A DNA stretch of 64,000 bases from Strigamia acuminata (taxonomy: Eukaryota > Arthropoda > Chilopoda > Geophilomorpha > Linotaeniidae): assembly GCA_949358305.1 (NCBI GenBank), contig OX442314.1, positions 34,653,608-34,717,607 of the forward strand, given 5' to 3'. Both the position numbers and the translations under genes were made by a program. The notes under the pieces were generated by a model. The model saw only the letters and a list, made by a program, of their open reading frames with translations. It had not been told where the DNA came from and did not search any database. Shown piece after piece: positions 50,634 through 63,645 of this stretch. Positions within the stretch are counted from its first letter, which is position 1; each line of letters starts with the position of its first letter.

Positions 50634-53600
50634 TGTCCAATCGGGCAGAAATTGTGCGGAAGTTTAACCAAAAATGGCCAAAAGTCGGTGCAAGTTTTGC
50701 ACGCAACAAACGTCCGATGTGACAGTGCCCATGCGGGTTGGACGTGCATGTGGGCGCGTGTGGGCGCTCGATTTACCGGCCCGTTGGACGAGTTAAACCA
50801 AAATTTCCCAATATCTTGCATAAATTTAAAGAAGATTTGACAGATTTCCAGATTTTAAGCGATGTTTTACATAAGTCCGTCCCATTGCTGAAATTCCGTG
50901 AAAATTTGTCAAAAATTGACAAAAGTCTGTGCAAATTTTGTCAGAAATAGGAAACAAAAAATTTAAAATTCGTCCAACGCGCCAGTAAATCGAGCGCGCC
51001 CATGCGTGGACAGTGCGCCGGCGGGAGCCCCGGCCGTCCTCTCTCTCTCTCTCTCTCGGCCGCCAAGGCTCGCCCCTCCGCCCGTCGGCGGGAGCCCCGA
51101 CCGTCCCCCCTCTCTCTTTCGGCCGCCAAAGGATCGCCCCTCCGCTCGTCACAGATTTTTGTCAATATTTGATGAACTTCAACAGATTTTCAGCAATATT
51201 TTACAGGACATTTCTGCTCTTTTGGATACATTTTCAAAGGTTTTATTGCTAAAATTCTGGGGAAATTTATCAAAAATTGACAAAAAATCGATGCAAGTTT
51301 TGTCAGAAATTGATAAAATCTTCTTAAACTCGTCCAACGCGCCGGCGAGTGCACATGCGGGGACAGTGGGCACGTCCAGCCCGCGTGCACACTGTCAGAT
51401 CGGGCGGTTTCGGGCACAGTTTGATCCGGGCAAATATCTAGCAAAACTTGCACCGATTTTTTGTCAATTTTAGACAAATTTCAGCGATATTTTACGAGAC
51501 ATTTCTGCTCGATTGGACACATTTCCAGGGGTTTTTTGTAAAACATTGATAAAATTCCGTGGAAATTTATCAAATATTGGCAAAATTCGGTGCTAATTTT
51601 GTCAAAAATTAGGAAAAAAAAATTTTCAAAACTTGTCCAACGTGCCGGTAAATCGAGCGCCCACATGCCTAGATAGTGCACGCCCAACCCGCCAAGGCTC
51701 GCCCCTCCGCCCGTTGGCGGGAGCCCCGGCCGTCCCCTCTCTCTCTCTTTCTCTCTCTCTCTCGGGCGCCCGGAGCTCGCCCCTCCGCCCGTCACCGACT
51801 TTTGACACAATTTTTGATGAAATTCAACGGAATTTTAGCAACGTTTTACAAAAAACCTGTGGAAATGTGTCCAACCGGGCAGAAATGTGTCGTAAAATGT
51901 TGCCGAAATTCTGTGAAAATTTGTCACAAATTGCCAAAAGTCGGTGCAAATTTTGTCAGAAATAGGAAACAAAAAATTTAAAATTCGTCCAACGCGCCAG
52001 TAAATCGAGCGCGCCCATGCGTGGACAGTGCGCCGGCGGGAGCCCCGGCCGTCCTCTCTCTCTCTCTCTCTCGGCCGCCAAGGCTCGCCCCTCCGCCCGT
52101 CGGCGGGAGCCCCGACCGTCCCCCCTCTCTCTTTCGGCCGCCAAAGGATCGCCCCTCCGCTCGTCACAGATTTTTGTCAATATTTGATGAACTTCAACAG
52201 ATTTTCAGCAATATTTTACAGGACATTTCTGCTCTTTTGGATACATTTTCAAAGGTTTTATTGCTAAAATTCTGGGGAAATTTATCAAAAATTGACAAAA
52301 AATCGATGCAAGTTTTGTCAGAAATTGATAAAATCTTCTTAAACTCGTCCAACGCGCCGGCGAGTGCACATGCGGGGACAGTGGGCACGTCCAGCCCGCG
52401 TGCACACTGTCAGATCGGGCGGTTTCGGGCACAGTTTGATCCGGGCAAATATCTAGCAAAACTTGCACCGATTTTTTGTCAATTTTAGACAAATTTCAGC
52501 GATATTTTACGAGACATTTCTGCTCGATTGGACACATTTCCAGGGGTTTTTTGTAAAACATTGATAAAATTCCGTGGAAATTTATCAAATATTGGCAAAA
52601 TTCGGTGCTAATTTTGTCAAAAATTAGGAAAAAAAAATTTTCAAAACTTGTCCAACGTGCCGGTAAATCGAGCGCCCACATGCCTAGATAGTGCACGCCC
52701 AACCCGCCAAGGCTCGCCCCTCCGCCCGTTGGCGGGAGCCCCGGCCGTCCCCTCTCTCTCTCTTTCTCTCTCTCTCTCGGGCGCCCGGAGCTCGCCCCTC
52801 CGCCCGTCACCGACTTTTGACACAATTTTTGATGAAATTCAACGGAATTTTAGCAACGTTTTACAAAAAACCTGTGGAAATGTGTCCAACCGGGCAGAAA
52901 TGTGTCGTAAAATGTTGCCGAAATTCTGTGAAAATTTGTCACAAATTGCCAAAAGTCGGTGCAAATTTTGTCAGAAATAGGAAACAAAAAATTTAAAATT
53001 CGTCCAACGCGCCAGTAAATCGAGCGCGCCCATGCGTGGACAGTGCGCCGGCGGGAGCCCCGGCCGTCCTCTCTCTCTCTCTCTCTCGGCCGCCAAGGCT
53101 CGCCCCTCCGCCCGTCGGCGGGAGCCCCGACCGTCCCCCCTCTCTCTTTCGGCCGCCAAAGGATCGCCCCTCCGCTCGTCACAGATTTTTGTCAATATTT
53201 GATGAATTTCAACAGATTTTCAGCAATATTTTACAGGACATTTCTGCTCTTTTGGATACATTTTCAAAGGTTTTATTGCTAAAATTCTGGGGAAATTTAT
53301 CAAATATTGACAAAAAATCGATGCAAGTTTTGTCAGAAATTGATAAAATCTTCTTAAACTCGTCCAACGCGCCGGCGAGTGCACATGCGGGGACAGTGGG
53401 CACGTCCAGCCCGCGTGCACACTGTCAGATCGGGCGGTTTCGGGCACAGTTTGATCCGGGCAAATATCTAGCAAAACTTGCACCGATTTTTTGTCAATTT
53501 TAGACAAATTTCAGCGATATTTTACGAGACATTTCTGCTCGATTGGACACATTTCCAGGGGTTTTTTGTAAAACATTGATAAAATTCCGTGGAAATTTAT

Positions 53601-55098
53601 CAAATATTGGCAAAATTCGGTGCTAATTTTGTCAAAAATTAGGAAAAAAAAATTTTCAAAACTTGTCCAACGTGCCGGTAAATCGAGCGCCCACATGCCT
53701 AGATAGTGCACGCCCAACCCGCCAAGGCTCGCCCCTCCGCCCGTTGGCGGGAGCCCCGGCCGTCCCCTCTCTCTCTCTTTCTCTCTCTCTCTCGGGCGCC
53801 CGGAGCTCGCCCCTCCGCCCGTCACCGACTTTTGACACAATTTTTGATGAAATTCAACGGAATTTTAGCAACGTTTTACAAAAAACCTGTGGAAATGTGT
53901 CCAACCGGGCAGAAATGTGTCGTAAAATGTTGCCGAAATTCTGTGAAAATTTGTCACAAATTGCCAAAAGTCGGTGCAAGTATTGCTAGATTTGGGCGCA
54001 TCAAACTGTGCCGAGATCTGACAGTGTCCACGCGGTTTTGAAGCGCCCACTGTCGACGCACGTGGGCGCTCAATTTACCGGCGCGTTGGACGAGTTTTGA
54101 AAAAAGTTTTTTCCTAATTTCTGACAAAACTTGCACCGAATTTTGTCAATATGTGATAAATTTCCATGGATTTTAAGCAATGTTTTACAGAAGTCCGTCC
54201 CATCGGGCAGAAACGTCTCGTAAAATGTCGCTGAAATTCCGTGAAAATCTGTCAAAAATTGACAAAAGTTGGTGACCGACCCGCGGCGCGTCACGGCGCG
54301 GTCGGAGGACGGCCCTCGTCCCCAAAAACCACACTCCGGGTCACGTGGTCTCGCACTCGACTTTTTCAGTTTTCCCGTTTTCGGCCCGTTACGGCCAAGG
54401 ACCGTAACGGGTCGAAAACGGGCCGCAACGGGTCGAAAACGGCCGCAACGGGTCGAAAACGGCCCGCACGGGCCGTTAACGGGCCGCCGACGGTCCCGTC
54501 ACAATCCCGTAACGGCTCGCACGGGCCGTTAACGGGCCGCCGACGGTCCCGTCACGATCCCGTAACGGCTCGCACGGGCCGTTAACGGGCCGCCGACGGT
54601 TCCGTAACTATCCCGTAACGGCCCGCACGGGCCGTTAACGGGCCGCCGACGGTCCCGTCACGACCCCGTAACGGCCCGTACGACCTCATGCGGGCCGTTA
54701 ACGGCCCGTTAACGGCGTAAAACCAAAAACAGGATTCGAGATTAATGTCTATGAATGTTGTACGCGTTTTCATGTACGTGTTGTCGGTTGTTGATTTTTT
54801 CGATTTACACCGTCACGGCCCGTTAACGGCCCGTTAACGGCCCGTTAACGGCCCGTCAACGGCCCGCATGGGGTCGTACGGGCCGTTAACGGGCCGCCGA
54901 CGGTCCCGTCACGATCCCGTAACGGCCCGCACGGGCCGTTAACGGGCCGCCGACGGTCCCGTCACGGTCCCGTAACGGCCTTCGTTCCCGGACTTCGGCT
55001 CGCCGACGGCCCGTGCGACCTCATGCGGGCCGCTAACGGGCCGTCAACGGGCCGTTAACGGGCCGTCAACGGGCCGTTAACGGCCCGTTTTCGACCCG
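50506..55098. repeat. Higher-order repeat, unit 3 (extra 1,015-bp subrepeat)
   Basis: 4,593 bp: three 1,015-bp subrepeats (50929-51943, 51944-52958, 52959-53973) instead of two, and a cassette array about 136 bp shorter. The third subrepeat has the variants (AATTTCAAC, AATATTGAC) seen in the last subrepeat of unit 1. Confidence 0.93.
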
Positions 55099-55275
55099 CT
55101 ACGGCCCGTCACGGCCTGTTGGCCGTGCGACCCGAAAACGGGAAAACTGAAAGAGTCGAGTGCGAGACCACGTGACTCGGAGTGTGGTTTTTGGGGACGA
55201 GGGCCGTCCTCCGGCCGCGCCGCGACGCGCCGCGGGTCGGACAAGAAACGACCCGGTCGGAAACCGAACCTCAGT
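54269..55275. repeat. Palindromic cassette 4
   Basis: Left module 54269-54393, array to about 55128 with one spacer (54731), right module about 55130-55275. This right module is the longer, undeleted form (GAAAACGGGAAAACTGAAAG...). Confidence 0.85.
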
Positions 55276-55840
55276 GTCCAATCGGGCAGAAATTGTGCGG
55301 AAGTTTAACCAAAAATGGCCAAAAGTCGGTGCAAGTTTTGCACGCAACAAACGTCCGATGTGACAGTGCCCATGCGGATTGGACGTGCATGTGGGCGCGT
55401 GTGGGAGCTCGATTTACTGGCGCGTTGGACGAGTTTTAAAAAAATTCTCCAAAATCTGACAAAACTTGCAACGATTTTTAACGACATTTAATTGATTTCC
55501 ACAGATTTTAAGAACACTGTTTTACAGAAGCCCGTCCAATCGGGCAGAAATGTCTCGCAAAATATTGCTGAAATTCCGTGGAAATTTATCAAAAATCGTT
55601 GCCAGTTTTGTCAGATTTTGGAGAATTTTTTTAGAACTCGTCCAACGCGCCAGTAAATCACGCGCCCACGTGCGTGGACGATGCGCACGTCCAACCCGCC
55701 AAGGCTCGCCCCTACGACCGTCGGCGGGAGCCCCGGCCGTCCTCTCTCTCCCTCTCGGCCGCCAATGCTCGCCCCTCCGCCCGGGACTCGCCCCGCCGCC
55801 AGTCACCGACTTTTGGCAATTTCCTTGCAAACAGCAACGA
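55276..55840. repeat. Diverged satellite monomers at the array edge
   Basis: Sequence related to the 1,015-bp subrepeat monomers (GTCCAATCGGGCAGAAAT, CGTCCAACGCGCCAGTAAAT, CTCTCTCCCTCTCGGCCGCC) but clearly diverged, as expected at the edge of a homogenised array. Confidence 0.7.
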
Positions 55841-57667
55841 TAATGATGTATTTATTGATAATTGTTTTTGCATCGGACATGTGTTTAATTTTAGTGGTTC
55901 CTCGACTCAGTTTGTGCGGTTCTTGCGCGTCGTGCGCACGTTCAACACGCGCCCACGCGAGTATATCGCGTGGACTCTCGTCTCTCTCGTCAGTCTCGAT
56001 GTTTTGTATGATTTTATTTTGCTAATTGTTTTGAGCGCGTGCAATTTCAATTGTTGCACCACACACGCATTTTCTATTGTACACCAGTGTTCCTATGTCG
56101 AATAAATTAGACTTGTTTTTAATTTCTCTGTCGCCATTGTTTGAATTCACTGCGCTGCACGAGAGCTTCAATTTATGAGTTGGACCGCTTTTTATACAAA
56201 TTATGTGGGAATTTTGCTCGATTCATGCGCGGTTCTTTCTTAAGCGTCGGGCAAGTTTTGTCAGATATTGCAAAAAGTACATCGCGCGTGCACGGGCGTG
56301 CGTGGACGGTGCCCGCGTCCAACGCTCATCGGCGTCCAACTCCTTGTCTACAAAGAAGGTCGGGGTTTCGGGCATATCCTTTGCCACGACCGCGTCTTGG
56401 TTCTCGCCTTTGGTGGTCATCTCCAAGGCGGGAATCAGCCCGGATTTCAACGGGGTGCTGTCGGTCAGAAAGGGAACGGTCGGTGTTGTTGGGGAGATGT
56501 TGGAGCAGTACTAAACGTCATGTTTTGTTCACGTGAAAATGAAATGTGCGTTTAAAAAGCCTATCGTGCTGCCGGGACGTTTATTAATTTTCCCAGTTTG
56601 ACATAAGCGAGCGCGCACATGGCGACGGCAATGTCTTTTGTCACCTTTAAATTCCTTTTTGGTTTCAACTATGTAAGTTACCTTGTTTTATTAAAATAAC
56701 TGTTAGTTTTGTATATTTGCTAGTTGGTTCATGTTTGGTGCGTTAGATATAAACACCAAACCACCGTATTTATGTTTTCTGAGACGTACGACGCGAGTCG
56801 CGCTCGTACGCCGACTTCGACACATCGGTAAACCGCCAGCGTGCACCATTTTTCTCGTGCTCACTCAGACGTGCGCATTACACGCGATATTGCGCACGAA
56901 CGCGCACACCGCCTCCGCGACACACATCACACACCCGTTTAAACGAGTCTCGGCGCCTATTTGACCCCAGTGTTTACTTTTTAAAATTGTGGTGTGTTTT
57001 CAAAGTTCTTAATTTGTTCAAAAACAAACAAAATGGATATCTGTTGATTTTTAAATGATTTTGTCGATTTAGTTTTTTGCTGGTTTTTAATCGATTTGTC
57101 TGTATTTTTAATCAATTCGAATGATTGACACCATTCTGTGCTTTACTCGTATTCAAGATGGCGTCGCAAACTCAAGGTCGAATTCCGCTGAATTCATTTA
57201 TTGCGACTGTTTGCGCTCCATACGTGCGAAAAGGATTATGGGAATAATCCTCAATGCAGGCCATTTTGGTGTTAAATGAGCGAGGAAGGCAGGACATAAG
57301 GAAAATTGGTGAAATGTAAAAAAAAATGCTAAACAATCAACATTTAAATAAAGATCAATATTTCTGGCTCGAAATGCATATATCGGCAATTTCGGGATAT
57401 TTTCGGGACGAAATTGACTCGTTCGGAACACAGGGGAGGGACTCCCACATTCCCCATGCGTCGGCGCGTGTGTTTACGAAATACCAAATCCAGGTTTTCA
57501 TACAACCCCACGTTATTTTCGGGTCAAGAGTTTTTTTATGCGCTGCCGCGCGCAATCCCCGGGTTGATGAGTTTCGCGGAATCCGACGAGCGAGTGCGAT
57601 CGTGTCATACCGCTTCTTCTCGTGGCAAAGTAGACACCTTAATTAAACTGGCTGTTGGCTTTTTTTT
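55841..57667. other. Non-repetitive island between satellite blocks
   Basis: No recognised gene. A plus-strand frame from ATG 55846 starts hydrophobic (MYLLIIVFASDMCLILVV), ending near 56025, and AATAAA occurs at 56101; I give it little weight. The stretch 56560-57660 shows only short unconvincing frames. Compare the minus-strand fragment at 56223-56515. Confidence 0.4.
56223..56515 (-). pseudogene. Coding-like fragment, unrecognised
   Basis: Minus-strand frame after a TAG near 56515 reads NISPTTPTVPFLTDSTPL, then GLIPALEMTTKGENQDAVV and ETPTFFVDKELDADERW. Balanced amino-acid composition and low repetitiveness look like real protein, unlike other frames here. From about 56340 onward it runs into satellite-like sequence (CAGATATTGCAAAAAG), so the original 3' end is lost. 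No family recognised; it could be an exon of a host gene or of an integrated element. Confidence 0.35.
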
Positions 57668-58635
57668 TTAACCTTGGGGTATGTGTGCGGATTTTGTCGG
57701 GGGCGAAAGGGTCCCGCTTTTTAACATTACGGCGGCCTATACGTTGTTTCGTTGATCGCGACTGTGATGCGGAATTTGCGGATGTTGTTTTGGCCGAGTA
57801 GTTCGTGCGACCGAGCGCGTTTTGTTCGTTGCTTTTCGGTGTTCGGTGGGTTTTGTGACCGGTCAAGGGTTTCGCTAAAACGTGGTTTTTGTGACGGGAG
57901 GGAGGGGGGATCGGTTCATGTGCTCCGAACGCGCCGCGACGCGCCGTGACTTGGGCCAAAAACGACCCGGTCGGAAACCGGGTCCCGGGCTTCGTCGAGG
58001 CGTGGTTTTTGAGAACGGGGGGAGGGGGGGATCGGGTCGCGTGCTCCGAAAGCGCCGCGACGCGCCGTGACTTGGGCCAAAAACGACCCGGTCGGAAACC
58101 GGGTCCCGGGCTTCGTCGAGGCGTGGTCCCGATCGGGACAAACTCTTCCGGAAAATGTCCGGTGGAATGTTGAGAGTGTCGATGGACGACGTTCGAGTTT
58201 ATATCGTAAGTAAGTAAGTATCTGACAAAACTTGCACAGAATTTTGTCAACATTTGATAAATTTCCACAGAATTTAACGTTGTTTTGCTAAAACCTGCGG
58301 AAACGTGTCTAGTCGGGCAGAAACGTCTCGTAAAATGTTGCTGAAATTCCGTGGAAATTTGTCAAAAATTGACAAAAGTTGGTGACCGACCCACATCGCG
58401 TTGCGGCGCGGTCGGAGCACGCGACCCGATCCCCCCCCCCCCCCCCCCTCCCCCCGTCCCCAAAAAACCACGCCTCGAGGAACCCCGAGGTTCGGTTTCC
58501 GACCGGGTCGCCTCTTGATCCGACTCGGGGCGCGTCACGGCGCGGTCGGAGGACGGCCCTCGCCCCCAAAAACCACACTCCGGGTCACGTGGTCTCGCAC
58601 TCGACTTTTTCAGTTTTCCCGTTTTCGGCCCGTTA
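57668..58635 (+). repeat. Leader module B
   Basis: Copy of module A offset by 17,989 bp (one base more after the C-run). Left flank is a T-run followed by TTAACC. Confidence 0.92.
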
Positions 58636-61600
58636 CGGCCAAGGACCGTAACGGGTCGAAAACGGGCCGCAACGGGTCGAAAACGGCCGCAACGGGTCGA
58701 AAACGGCCCGCACGGGCCGTTAACGGGCCGTCGACGATCCCGTCACGATCCCGCAACGGCCCGCACGGGCCGTTAACGGGCCGTCGACGATCCCGTCACG
58801 ATCCCGCAACGGCCCGCACGGGCCGTTAACGGGCCGCTGACGGTCCCGTCACGATCCCGCAACGGCCCGCACGGGCCGTTAACGGGCCGTCGACGGTCCC
58901 GTCACGATCCCGCAACGGCCCGCACGGGCCGTTAACGGCCCGTTAACGGCCCGTTAACGGCCCGTTAACGGCCCGTTAACGGGGCAAAACCGAAAACAGG
59001 ATTCGAGATTAATGTCTATGAATGTTGTACGCGTTTTCACGTACGTGTTGTCGGTTGTTGATTTTTTCGATTTACGCCGTAACGGCCCGTTAACGGCCCG
59101 TTAACGGCCCGTCAACGGCCCGTCAACGGCCCGCAACGGCCCGCACGGGCCGTTAACGGGCCGTCGACGATCCCGTCACGATCCCGCAACGGCCCGCACG
59201 GGCCGTTAACGGGCCGCTGACGGTCCCGTCACGATCCCGTCACGGCCTTCGTTCCCGGACTTCGGCTCGCCGACGGCCCGTACGACCTCACGCGGGCCGT
59301 TAACGGGCCGTTAACGGCCCGTTAACGGCCCGTTAACGGCGTAAAACCAAAAACAGGATTCGAGATTAATGTCTATGAATGTTGTACGCGTTTTCATGTA
59401 CGTGTTGTCGGTTGTTGATTTTTTCGATTCACGCCGTAACGGCCCGTTAACGGCCCGTTAACGGCCCGTCAACGGCCCGTCAACGGCCCGCAACGGCCCG
59501 CACGGGCCGTTAACGGGCCGTCGACGATCCCGTCACGATCCCGCAACGGCCCGCACGGGCCGTTAACGGGCCGCTGACGGTCCCGTCACGATCCCGTCAC
59601 GGCCTTCGTTCCCGGACTTCGGCTCGCCGACGGCCCGTACGACCTCACGCGGGCCGTTAACGGGCCGTTAACGGCCCGTTAACGGCCCGTTAACGGCGTA
59701 AAACCAAAAACAGGATTCGAGATTAATGTCTATGAATGTTGTACGCGTTTTCATGTACGTGTTGTCGGTTGTTGATTTTTTCGATTCACGCCGTAACGGC
59801 CCGTTAACGGCCCGTTAACGGCCCGTCAACGGCCCGTCAACGGCCCGCAACGGCCCGCACGGGCCGTTAACGGGCCGTCGACGATCCCGTCACGATCCCG
59901 CAACGGCCCGCACGGGCCGTTAACGGGCCGCTGACGGTCCCGTCACGATCCCGCAACGGCCCGCACGGGCCGTTAACGGGCCGTCGACGATCCCGTCACG
60001 ATCCCGCAACGGCCCGCACGGGCCGTTAACGGGCCGCTGACGGTCCCGTCACGATCCCGCAACGGCCCGCACGGGCCGTTAACGGGCCGTCGACGGTCCC
60101 GTCACGATCCCGCAACGGCCCGCACGGGCCGTTAACGGCCCGTTAACGGCCCGTTAACGGCCCGTTAACGGGGCAAAACCGAAAACAGGATTCGAGATTA
60201 ATGTCTATGAATGTTGTACGCGTTTTCACGTACGTGTTGTCGGTTGTTGATTTTTTCGATTTACGCCGTAACGGCCCGTTAACGGCCCGTTAACGGCCCG
60301 TCAACGGCCCGTCAACGGCCCGCAACGGCCCGCACGGGCCGTTAACGGGCCGTCGACGATCCCGTCACGATCCCGCAACGGCCCGCACGGGCCGTTAACG
60401 GGCCGCTGACGGTCCCGTCACGATCCCGTCACGGCCTTCGTTCCCGGACTTCGGCTCGCCGACGGCCCGTACGACCTCACGCGGGCCGTTAACGGGCCGT
60501 TAACGGCCCGTTAACGGCCCGTTAACGGCGTAAAACCAAAAACAGGATTCGAGATTAATGTCTATGAATGTTGTACGCGTTTTCATGTACGTGTTGTCGG
60601 TTGTTGATTTTTTCGATTCACGCCGTAACGGCCCGTTAACGGCCCGTTAACGGCCCGTCAACGGCCCGTCAACGGCCCGCAACGGCCCGCACGGGCCGTT
60701 AACGGGCCGTCGACGATCCCGTCACGATCCCGCAACGGCCCGCACGGGCCGTTAACGGGCCGCTGACGGTCCCGTCACGATCCCGCAACGGCCCGCACGG
60801 GCCGTTAACGGGCCGTCGACGATCCCGTCACGATCCCGCAACGGCCCGCACGGGCCGTTAACGGGCCGCTGACGGTCCCGTCACGATCCCGCAACGGCCC
60901 GCACGGGCCGTTAACGGGCCGTCGACGGTCCCGTCACGATCCCGCAACGGCCCGCACGGGCCGTTAACGGCCCGTTAACGGCCCGTTAACGGCCCGTTAA
61001 CGGGGCAAAACCGAAAACAGGATTCGAGATTAATGTCTATGAATGTTGTACGCGTTTTCACGTACGTGTTGTCGGTTGTTGATTTTTTCGATTCACGCCG
61101 TAACGGCCCGTTAACGGCCCGTTAACGGCCCGTCAACGGCCCGTCAACGGCCCGCAACGGCCCGCACGGGCCGTTAACGGGCCGTCGACGATCCCGTCAC
61201 GATCCCGCAACGGCCCGCACGGGCCGTTAACGGGCCGCCGACGGTCCCGTCACGGTCCCGTCACGGCGCGTGCGGGCCGTTAACGGGCCGCCGACAGTCC
61301 CGTCACGATCCCGTCACGGCCTTCGTTCCCGGACTTCGGCTCGCCGACGGCCCGTACGACCTCACGCGGGCCGTTAACGGGCCGTTAACGGGCCGTTAAC
61401 GGCCCGTTAACGGCCCGTTAACGGCGTAAAACCAAAAACAGGATTCGAGATTAATGTCTATGAATGTTGTACGCGTTTTCACGTACGTGTTGTCGGTTGT
61501 TGATTTTTTCGATTTACGCCGTTAACGGCCCGTTAACGGCCCGTTAACGGCCCGTCAACGGCCCGCATGGAGTCGTACGGGCCGTTAACGGGCCGCCGAC

Positions 61601-62010
61601 GGTCCCGTCACGGTCCCGTCACGGCGCGTGCGGGCCGTTAACGGGCCGCCAACGGTCCCGTCACGATCCCGTCACGGCCCGTGCGGGCCGTTAACGGGCC
61701 GCCGACGGTCCCGTCACGATCCCGTAACGGCCCGTTACGGCCAAGGGCCGTAACGGGATAACTGAGAGAGTCGGGTGCGAGACCACGTGACCCGGAGTGT
61801 GGTTTTTGGGGGCGAGGGCCGTCCTCCGACCGCGCCGTGACGCGCCCCGGGTCGGATCAAGAGGCGACCCGGTCGGAAACCGAACCTCGGGGTTCCTCGG
61901 GGCGTGGTTTTTTGGGGACGGGGGGAGGGGGGGATTGGGTCGCGTGCTCCGACCGCGCCGCAACGCGCCGTGGGTCGGTCACCAACCTTTGTCAATATTT
62001 TATAAATTTC
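58375..62010. repeat. Palindromic cassette 5 (longest)
   Basis: Left module 58375-58630, array about 58630-61738 with seven spacers (58998, 59355, 59712, 60187, 60544, 61019, 61440), inverted right module 61738-62010. Spacer intervals are 357, 357, 475, 357, 475, 421. The inverted homology continues outward: 58130-58210 (ACTCTTCCGGAAAATGTCCGG...) pairs with about 62480-62560. Confidence 0.87.
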
Positions 62011-62676
62011 CACGGAATTTCAACAATGTTTTACATAAGTCCGTCAAATCGGGCAGAAATATCCCGTACAATGTCGCTGCAATTCTGTGGAAATTTATCA
62101 GATATTGACAAAATTCGGTGACGGGCGGAAGGGCGATTCCCGGGCGGAAGAGAGAGAGAGAGAGAGAAAGGGGGGACGGCCGGCGCCTACGCCGACGGGG
62201 CGCGGAGGGCGAGTGCACTGTTCACGCATGTGGGCGCGTGTGGACGCTCGATTTACTGGCGCGTTGGACAAGTCAAAAAAAATTTCCCAATGTCTGACAA
62301 AAATTCCATCGAATCACGGCAATATTTGACAACACTTGCACAGATTTTTAGCAACATTCACCGGCGAGGTCGTTGATGAACTCGCTTTACCCCGATGAAT
62401 CTCGCGCGACAACAACCCTGCGAAAATACCAAATCTCGTACGAATAATAAACACGGCGCAAACCGCACAAAAATCCACGACATAAAATCGAATGTCGTCT
62501 ATCGGCACTCTCAGCATTCCCCCGGACATTTTCCGGAAGAGTTTGGTCCGGCCGGAATCCGAGGAATAGTCACTCCCAAAGTGCGGATTTTGCGGGTGCA
62601 CTCGCTTCCGAAGGATAGGCAAAGCAGGCGTGCGGACGCGACGCCCGGACGCGGCCGGACGGGGACCAGTCGGCGC
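62011..62676. repeat. Outer right arm of cassette 5, inverted relative to leader module B
   Basis: Diverged inverted copy of 58130-58380 carrying insertions: a GA-rich tract (62150-62170) and about 120 bp near 62370-62480 without counterpart on the left. Ends where leader module C begins. Confidence 0.6.
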
Positions 62677-63645
62677 TTAACCTTGGGGTATGTGTGCGGA
62701 TTTTGTCGGGGGCGAAAGGGTCCCGCTTTTTAACATTACGGCGGCCTATACGTTGTTTCGTTGATCGCGACTGTGATGCGGAATTTGCGGATGTTGTTTT
62801 GGCCGAGTAGTTCGTGCGACCGAGCGCGTTTTGTTCGTTGCTTTTCGGTGTTCGGTGGGTTTTGTGACCGGTCAAGGGTTTCGCTAAAACGTGGTTTTTG
62901 TGACGGGAGGGAGGGGGGATCGGTTCATGTGCTCCGAACGCGCCGCGACGCGCCGTGACTTGGGCCAAAAACGACCCGGTCGGAAACCGGGTCCCGGGCT
63001 TCGTCGAGGCGTGGTTTTTGAGAACGGGGGGAGGGGGGGATCGGGTCGCGTGCTCCGAAAGCGCCGCGACGCGCCGTGACTTGGGCCAAAAACGACCCGG
63101 TCGGAAACCGGGTCCCGGGCTTCGTCGAGGCGTGGTCCCGATCGGGACAAACTCTTCCGGAAAATGTCCGGTGGAATGTTGAGAGTGTCGATGGACGACG
63201 TTCGAGTTTATATCGTAAGTAAGTAAGTATCTGACAAAACTTGCACAGAATTTTGTCAACATTTGATAAATTTCCACAGAATTTAACGTTGTTTTGCTAA
63301 AACCTGCGGAAACGTGTCTAGTCGGGCAGAAACGTCTCGTAAAATGTTGCTGAAATTCCGTGGAAATTTGTCAAAAATTGACAAAAGTTGGTGACCGACC
63401 CACATCGCGTTGCGGCGCGGTCGGAGCACGCGACCCGATCCCCCCCCCCCCCCCCCCTCCCCCCGTCCCCAAAAAACCACGCCTCGAGGAACCCCGAGGT
63501 TCGGTTTCCGACCGGGTCGCCTCTTGATCCGACTCGGGGCGCGTCACGGCGCGGTCGGAGGACGGCCCTCGCCCCCAAAAACCACACTCCGGGTCACGTG
63601 GTCTCGCACTCGACTTTTTCAGTTTTCCCGTTTTCGGCCCGTTAC
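62677..63645 (+). repeat. Leader module C
   Basis: Copy of module B offset by 5,009 bp. Left flank CGGCGC followed by TTAACC. Confidence 0.92.

Noticed and set aside
43078-55350. Dozens of 60-155 codon open frames on both strands, rich in Pro, Arg and Ser
   Set aside because: They recur exactly with the 1,015 and 3,714 bp periods, overlap on both strands, and arise from CTCTCT, GCCCC and GAAA-type repeats. No domain or start context.
56731-56964. 77-codon frame MFGALDI... in the unique island
   Set aside because: Short, no conserved motif, and no support from a second copy or splice pattern.
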